Shown one piece after another: positions 63,630-64,000 of a DNA stretch of 64,000 nt. Location: contig JAZQUG010000038.1 of assembly GCA_045631225.1 (NCBI GenBank), forward strand, positions 47,798 through 111,797. Reading direction: 5' to 3'. Position numbers and translations under genes: made by a program. How positions within the stretch are numbered: the first letter of the stretch is position 1; every line of letters starts with the position of its first letter. Under the pieces are notes generated by a model, which was given only the letters and a program-made list of their open reading frames with translations, searched no databases and was not told the origin of the DNA. Origin of the DNA: Fimenecus sp045631225 (GTDB taxonomy: Bacteria > Bacillota > Clostridia > Oscillospirales > Acutalibacteraceae).

Positions 63630-64000
63630 TCAATTCTCCAGCTTTTCGATGGATTGGTTCTCTCGCTCCAGCAGGCGGTTAATGGTCTTTTCCCAGCCCC
63701 TGGCGCGGGATGCCACGGCGGGATTCTTGCTGGGCAGCAAGCTTCTCATGGTGCCTCTCACGTCACCGAGACCGGTGGCGTAGACATAGTCAAAGGCGAT
63801 GGTCTCGAACATGGTGTCCAGAATGGCGCGGGACTGGGGATCCTGCATGAAGCGCAGGGACAGGACGGAATCGTAGTAGGCGGGACGGACAATGTTGTAG
63901 CTGTAGTAGGACATAGCCTCCAGGGTAGCGGCCAGCTGCTCCTGGCGGGTGTCGTCACCGATGGCGGCGGAGATACCGAAGCAGGAGACCTGATCCTGGA
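63630..64000 (-). CDS. Extracellular solute-binding protein, C-terminal part
   Basis: The frame is open to the window end, so only the last 123 residues are seen; the start is beyond the window. SYYSYNIVRPAYYDSVLSLR, then DPQSRAILDTMFETIAFDYV and a helical tail with a late lysine/arginine-rich segment (RARGWEKTINRLLERE) resemble the C-termini of family 1 ABC substrate-binding proteins of Ruminococcaceae. Codons end in G or C almost throughout, unlike every other gene here, which points to a different source genome. Confidence 0.6.
   Translation of the reverse strand, partial: QDQVSCFGISAAIGDDTRQEQLAATLEAMSYYSYNIVRPAYYDSVLSLRFMQDPQSRAILDTMFETIAFDYVYATGLGDVRGTMRSLLPSKNPAVASRARGWEKTINRLLERENQSIEKLEN

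Noticed and set aside
63007..63682. Frames on both strands across the tRNA cluster
   Set aside because: They read through tRNA genes and their promoter; the tRNAs explain the sequence.
1..64000. CRISPR array, prophage, transposase or toxin-antitoxin system
   Set aside because: No regularly spaced direct repeats, phage structural genes, DDE transposases or recognisable toxin pairs were seen.

Overview
The window looks like chromosome from an AT-rich, spore-forming Gram-positive bacterium of class Clostridia, probably near Ruminococcaceae/Oscillospiraceae. The evidence is the gene set and order: yggS-sepF-divIVA-lspA, hprK-murB-rapZ-whiA, hrcA-grpE-dnaK-dnaJ behind a CIRCE operator, ecfA1-ecfA2-ecfT-truA, a threonine T-box, an alpha/beta small acid-soluble spore protein and a PdaA-like deacetylase. 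Most genes lie on the + strand in compact operons with overlapping stops and starts, strong AGGAGG ribosome sites and U-tailed hairpin terminators. No species can be named from sequence reading alone.

Layout: 1-7.2 kb division and envelope genes, a pseudouridine synthase, a HAD phosphatase and a split transketolase. 7.2-10.8 kb a membrane-anchored MerR regulator with a textbook MerR promoter, trmL, a 59-aa orphan, a deacetylase lipoprotein and a spore protein. 10.8-19.3 kb hprK-murB-rapZ-whiA, two tandem signal peptidases, rbgA-rnhB-yraN and thrC. 19.3-26.2 kb a DUF1540 protein, a phosphoesterase, tig-clpP-clpX, a DMT transporter and an undecaprenyl-phosphate sugar transferase. 26.2-31.4 kb a degenerate LCP-like protein, a transglutaminase-like protein, folE-folP-folB-folK and a DEDDh exonuclease. 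31.5-36.4 kb the HrcA/CIRCE chaperone operon. 36.4-47.8 kb accessory carbohydrate genes (a GH38/57-like protein, a secreted GH43, a Gfo/Idh/MocA oxidoreductase), thrS with its T-box, and a tail-anchored phosphoesterase. 47.9-60.6 kb ruvCAB, glmM, a methyltransferase, the ECF transporter module, truA, DUF5711-cvpA, pgsA and a ClpE-like unfoldase. 60.6-63.5 kb palindromic repeats, a GDPD, a ZIP transporter and a four-tRNA operon on the minus strand ending in a tRNA-Gln-derived palindromic remnant.

From about 63.54 kb to the end the base composition jumps from AT-rich to clearly GC-rich, and the only gene there is the 3' end of a solute-binding protein with GC-rich codon use. This is either an assembly chimera or a sharp transfer boundary.

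The window is mainly core chromosome. I found no CRISPR array, defence island, prophage or transposase. The most unusual elements are the nested-palindrome tRNA-Gln remnant, the composition break, the three-helix membrane MerR protein with a 17-nt palindromic operator, the LCP-like protein lacking its arginines, and the REP-like hairpins around the GDPD/ZIP genes.
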